Notes under the pieces: generated by a model
Told to the model about the DNA's origin: nothing
The model's input: only the letters and a program-made list of their open reading frames with translations
The model's database searches: none
Part shown: positions 62,384-64,000 of the stretch, piece by piece
Layout: each line of letters opens with the position of its first letter
Numbering within the stretch: position 1 is the first letter of the stretch
Translations under genes and position numbers: made by a program
Origin: Mesorhizobium_K quangtriensis
GTDB taxonomy: Bacteria; Pseudomonadota; Alphaproteobacteria; Rhizobiales; Rhizobiaceae
Length of the DNA: 64,000 nt
NCBI RefSeq assembly: GCF_040081925.1
Contig: NZ_JBEBMF010000003.1
Coordinates: 682,001 to 746,000, forward strand
Direction of reading: 5' to 3'

Positions 62384-63126
62384 CCCAAAGTCGCCAGGCC
62401 GGGGAACGTTTCAAGCAACCAGTAGGCGCTGGTCTGGATGCCTCCGGTCAGGAACAGCACCCCGGCGATCACCAGAAGCGCGCCGATGACCTTTTCGACC
62501 CGGCCGAGATGCACCCTGAAACGCTGCAGGAAGCGCATGAAGGCGCCGGAGAAAAGCGCGGCGATCATGAACGGTATGCCGAGCCCCAGCGAATAGGCAA
62601 ACAACAACAAGGCGCCTTCGATGACCGTCTCGCGGCCGCCAGCCAGCGTGAGTATCGGCCCCAGCACTGGACCGATGCAGGGCGTCCAGCCGAAGGCAAA
62701 GGCGAGACCCATCAGATACGCGCCGATCGCCGTCGCCGGCTTGGCGTCGGACTGGAAACGCGCCTCGCGCGAAAGAAACGGGATGCGGATCACCCCGAGG
62801 AAGTTCAATCCCATGATGATGATGAGCACGCCGGCGGCCATGGCCAGCGGCTCCTGCCAGACACGCAAGAGCCGGCCGATCGTGGACGCGCCCGCTCCGA
62901 GCGCGACGAAAACCGTCGAGAAACCGAGCACGAAGGCGAATGAAGAATGCAGGAGCGCCGTCCGCGCGCCGGTTTTCGCAGCCGCAGCCCCCTCGGCGCG
63001 GAAATCGTCGACCGACACGCCGGCCATGTAGCAGAGATAGGGCGGCACAAGCGGCAGGACGCAGGGCGACAGGAACGAGAGGGCCCCCGCCCCCATCGCG
63101 GTCAGATAGCCGACATCCAACGCCAT
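62380..63126 (-). CDS. ccdA: CcdA-type cytochrome c biogenesis membrane protein
   Basis: A 248-residue protein with six membrane helices. It carries the two intramembrane cysteine motifs of the CcdA/DsbD-beta family: SFLSPCVLPLVPPYLCYMAG near the start and FGWTPCIGPVLGP near residue 140. It shuttles reducing power across the inner membrane for cytochrome c maturation. Met at 63126 precedes the first helix; an upstream start at 63159 adds eleven unlikely residues. It is followed, with a four-base overlap, by the SGNH hydrolase. Confidence 0.9.
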   Translation of the reverse strand: MALDVGYLTAMGAGALSFLSPCVLPLVPPYLCYMAGVSVDDFRAEGAAAAKTGARTALLHSSFAFVLGFSTVFVALGAGASTIGRLLRVWQEPLAMAAGVLIIIMGLNFLGVIRIPFLSREARFQSDAKPATAIGAYLMGLAFAFGWTPCIGPVLGPILTLAGGRETVIEGALLLFAYSLGLGIPFMIAALFSGAFMRFLQRFRVHLGRVEKVIGALLVIAGVLFLTGGIQTSAYWLLETFPGLATLG

Positions 63127-63238
63127 AAAGCCTGCTCCAGAGTTTCCGGCGGCAAGCATATAGACGCGGCGGCCGAGCCGCTCCAGTCACGACTGCGTGG
63201 CATGTCGTCGCCTGGTGACCCGGCGAACCGGGGCCGCC

Positions 63239-64000
63239 TCAGGCGTCGAATTTCTGCAGATCGACGCCCTGCTGGTTCTTCAGGACGATGTCATCGGCCG
63301 AGATGTCTTCCAGGGCCACGCGCGCAGCCTGGTCGATGTTGTGAATGATCGCCTCGATCTCGTCGTCCGTGTGCGAGGGGCTGGTCGCGACCATGACCGT
63401 GCGGTTGAGGATGTCGAGCGAGCCCTTGCACATCCCTTCCTTGTATTCCGTGCGCAGACCCTTGTTGGCGGGAATCTTGTAAGGATTGATCGCCGGGTGG
63501 TGCGACCCCTCGTGCATCAGCACCTGATCCCACTGAGTGAAGGTGTGGCGGCCGGTCTTGCCCGCGATCACCGCCGGCATCGTACCGATGAAAGTCTTGG
63601 CGGCAGCTTCGCTTGGCAAGGTGAACATGACCTGCGTCGAACAATCATGGTCAGCGCTGTTCATCGGCGTCGCCTTGAGGCCGAGATTGCCGAGATGCTT
63701 GGTGCCGGCAAGAATACGCTTCTTCTCGGCCCGCATCGTGCGGATCATGCCGTCAAGCCGGTCGAGTTGGACGTTCAGCATCGCGCCCAGCAGTTCCGAG
63801 GCGCGCGCGCCGACGCCGGCGAAGGGCTTGGTGTCCTCGCTGCGGCCCTGCCAGTAGAAATGGCAGGGATCGATGTAGCAGCGGGCGCGCTCTGCGACCT
63901 TCGGATCGCTGGTGGCGAACCCGCCGCCCTCGCCGCCGCTCATGTTCTTGAAGAAATTGAAGCTGAAGGCGCCAGCGTGACCGATCGAGCCGAGTTTGCG
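63239..64000 (-). CDS. DegT/DnrJ/EryC1-family PLP aminotransferase, 3' part
   Basis: The frame is open to the window edge, so the N-terminus is missing. The visible 253 residues begin RKLGSIGHAGAFSFNFFKNMSGGEGGG, where Lys18 of the visible part is the PLP Schiff-base lysine of this family. It continues with ARCYIDPCHFYWQG, GVGARASELLGAMLNVQLDRLDGMI, an inserted LMHEGSHHPAINPYK and a C-terminal helix. The family makes amino sugars or related aminated compounds. The SFNFFKNMSGGEGG motif is closest to scyllo-inosose/sugar aminotransferases. The substrate is unknown. Confidence 0.85.
   Translation of the reverse strand, partial: RKLGSIGHAGAFSFNFFKNMSGGEGGGFATSDPKVAERARCYIDPCHFYWQGRSEDTKPFAGVGARASELLGAMLNVQLDRLDGMIRTMRAEKKRILAGTKHLGNLGLKATPMNSADHDCSTQVMFTLPSEAAAKTFIGTMPAVIAGKTGRHTFTQWDQVLMHEGSHHPAINPYKIPANKGLRTEYKEGMCKGSLDILNRTVMVATSPSHTDDEIEAIIHNIDQAARVALEDISADDIVLKNQQGVDLQKFDA

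Overview
The window is a dense, GC-rich bacterial chromosome segment. Its gene content points to an alphaproteobacterium of the Hyphomicrobiales (Rhizobiales), most likely Phyllobacteriaceae in the Mesorhizobium/Aminobacter range. This is inferred from several features: phosphatidylcholine synthase (Pcs), a fused SecDF, an IalB-family protein, an RNase E with a very large acidic insertion in its S1 domain, the rlpA-dacC-tmk-holB-metG-tatD run, and TTG/GTG starts preceded by good Shine-Dalgarno sites. No marker gene was compared against a database.

Layout. 1-2669: end of a rhomboid protease, a CBS-pair protein, a YjhX-family protein, a palindromic intergenic element and a ChrA transporter. 2831-7402: a small secreted/anchored protein, SecDF, a 65-residue protein and a GH25 lysozyme-like lipoprotein. 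7431-18298: the accessory heart of the window. A divergent locus has a family-5 solute-binding protein plus a flippase-like membrane protein on the minus strand. Facing them is a translationally coupled seven-gene plus-strand operon: pyroglutamyl-peptidase, CodA-like amidohydrolase, allantoinase/hydantoinase-like amidohydrolase, M29 aminopeptidase, ureidoglycine-aminohydrolase-like bicupin, a second CodA-like protein lacking two metal ligands, and a LacI regulator. Two CG-centred palindromes 21 bp apart lie between the two arms. 18438-18549: a tRNA-Ser(UGA) with a 17-bp tandem duplication at its 3' end. 18740-23000: small miscellaneous genes (glycosyltransferase-like, YdcH-like, two alpha/beta hydrolases, an SH3-like secreted protein, and a secreted protein with four CEG(E/Q)(D/N)C repeats).

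23184-33146: a conserved housekeeping run of envelope, replication and translation genes (rlpA, D,D-carboxypeptidase, tmk, holB, metG, tatD, an MBL hydrolase, a TerC protein, rimO). 33228-37965: a complete BMP-family nucleoside-type ABC importer on the minus strand. 38099-46087: quinone oxidoreductase, Pcs, UbiH-like hydroxylase, AEC transporter, HspQ, IalB, a YejA-like binding protein and a DsbA/FrnE-like oxidoreductase. 46663-49545: rne, behind a gene-free leader of about 0.57 kb. 49629-57341: cytochrome c, an ACT protein, mfd and sdhE on the minus strand, recG on the plus strand, and a DUF502 protein. 57427-64000: a low-GC P-loop NTPase, glmS, glmU, an SGNH hydrolase, CcdA and a DegT-family aminotransferase cut by the window end.

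The most interesting part is 8.8-18.3 kb. The enzyme set looks like a pathway for taking up and opening cyclic amides or ureides and pyroglutamyl-type peptides. It borrows allantoin-pathway folds but has no allantoate amidohydrolase, and it carries a probably non-canonical CodA paralogue. Its substrate cannot be read from the sequence.
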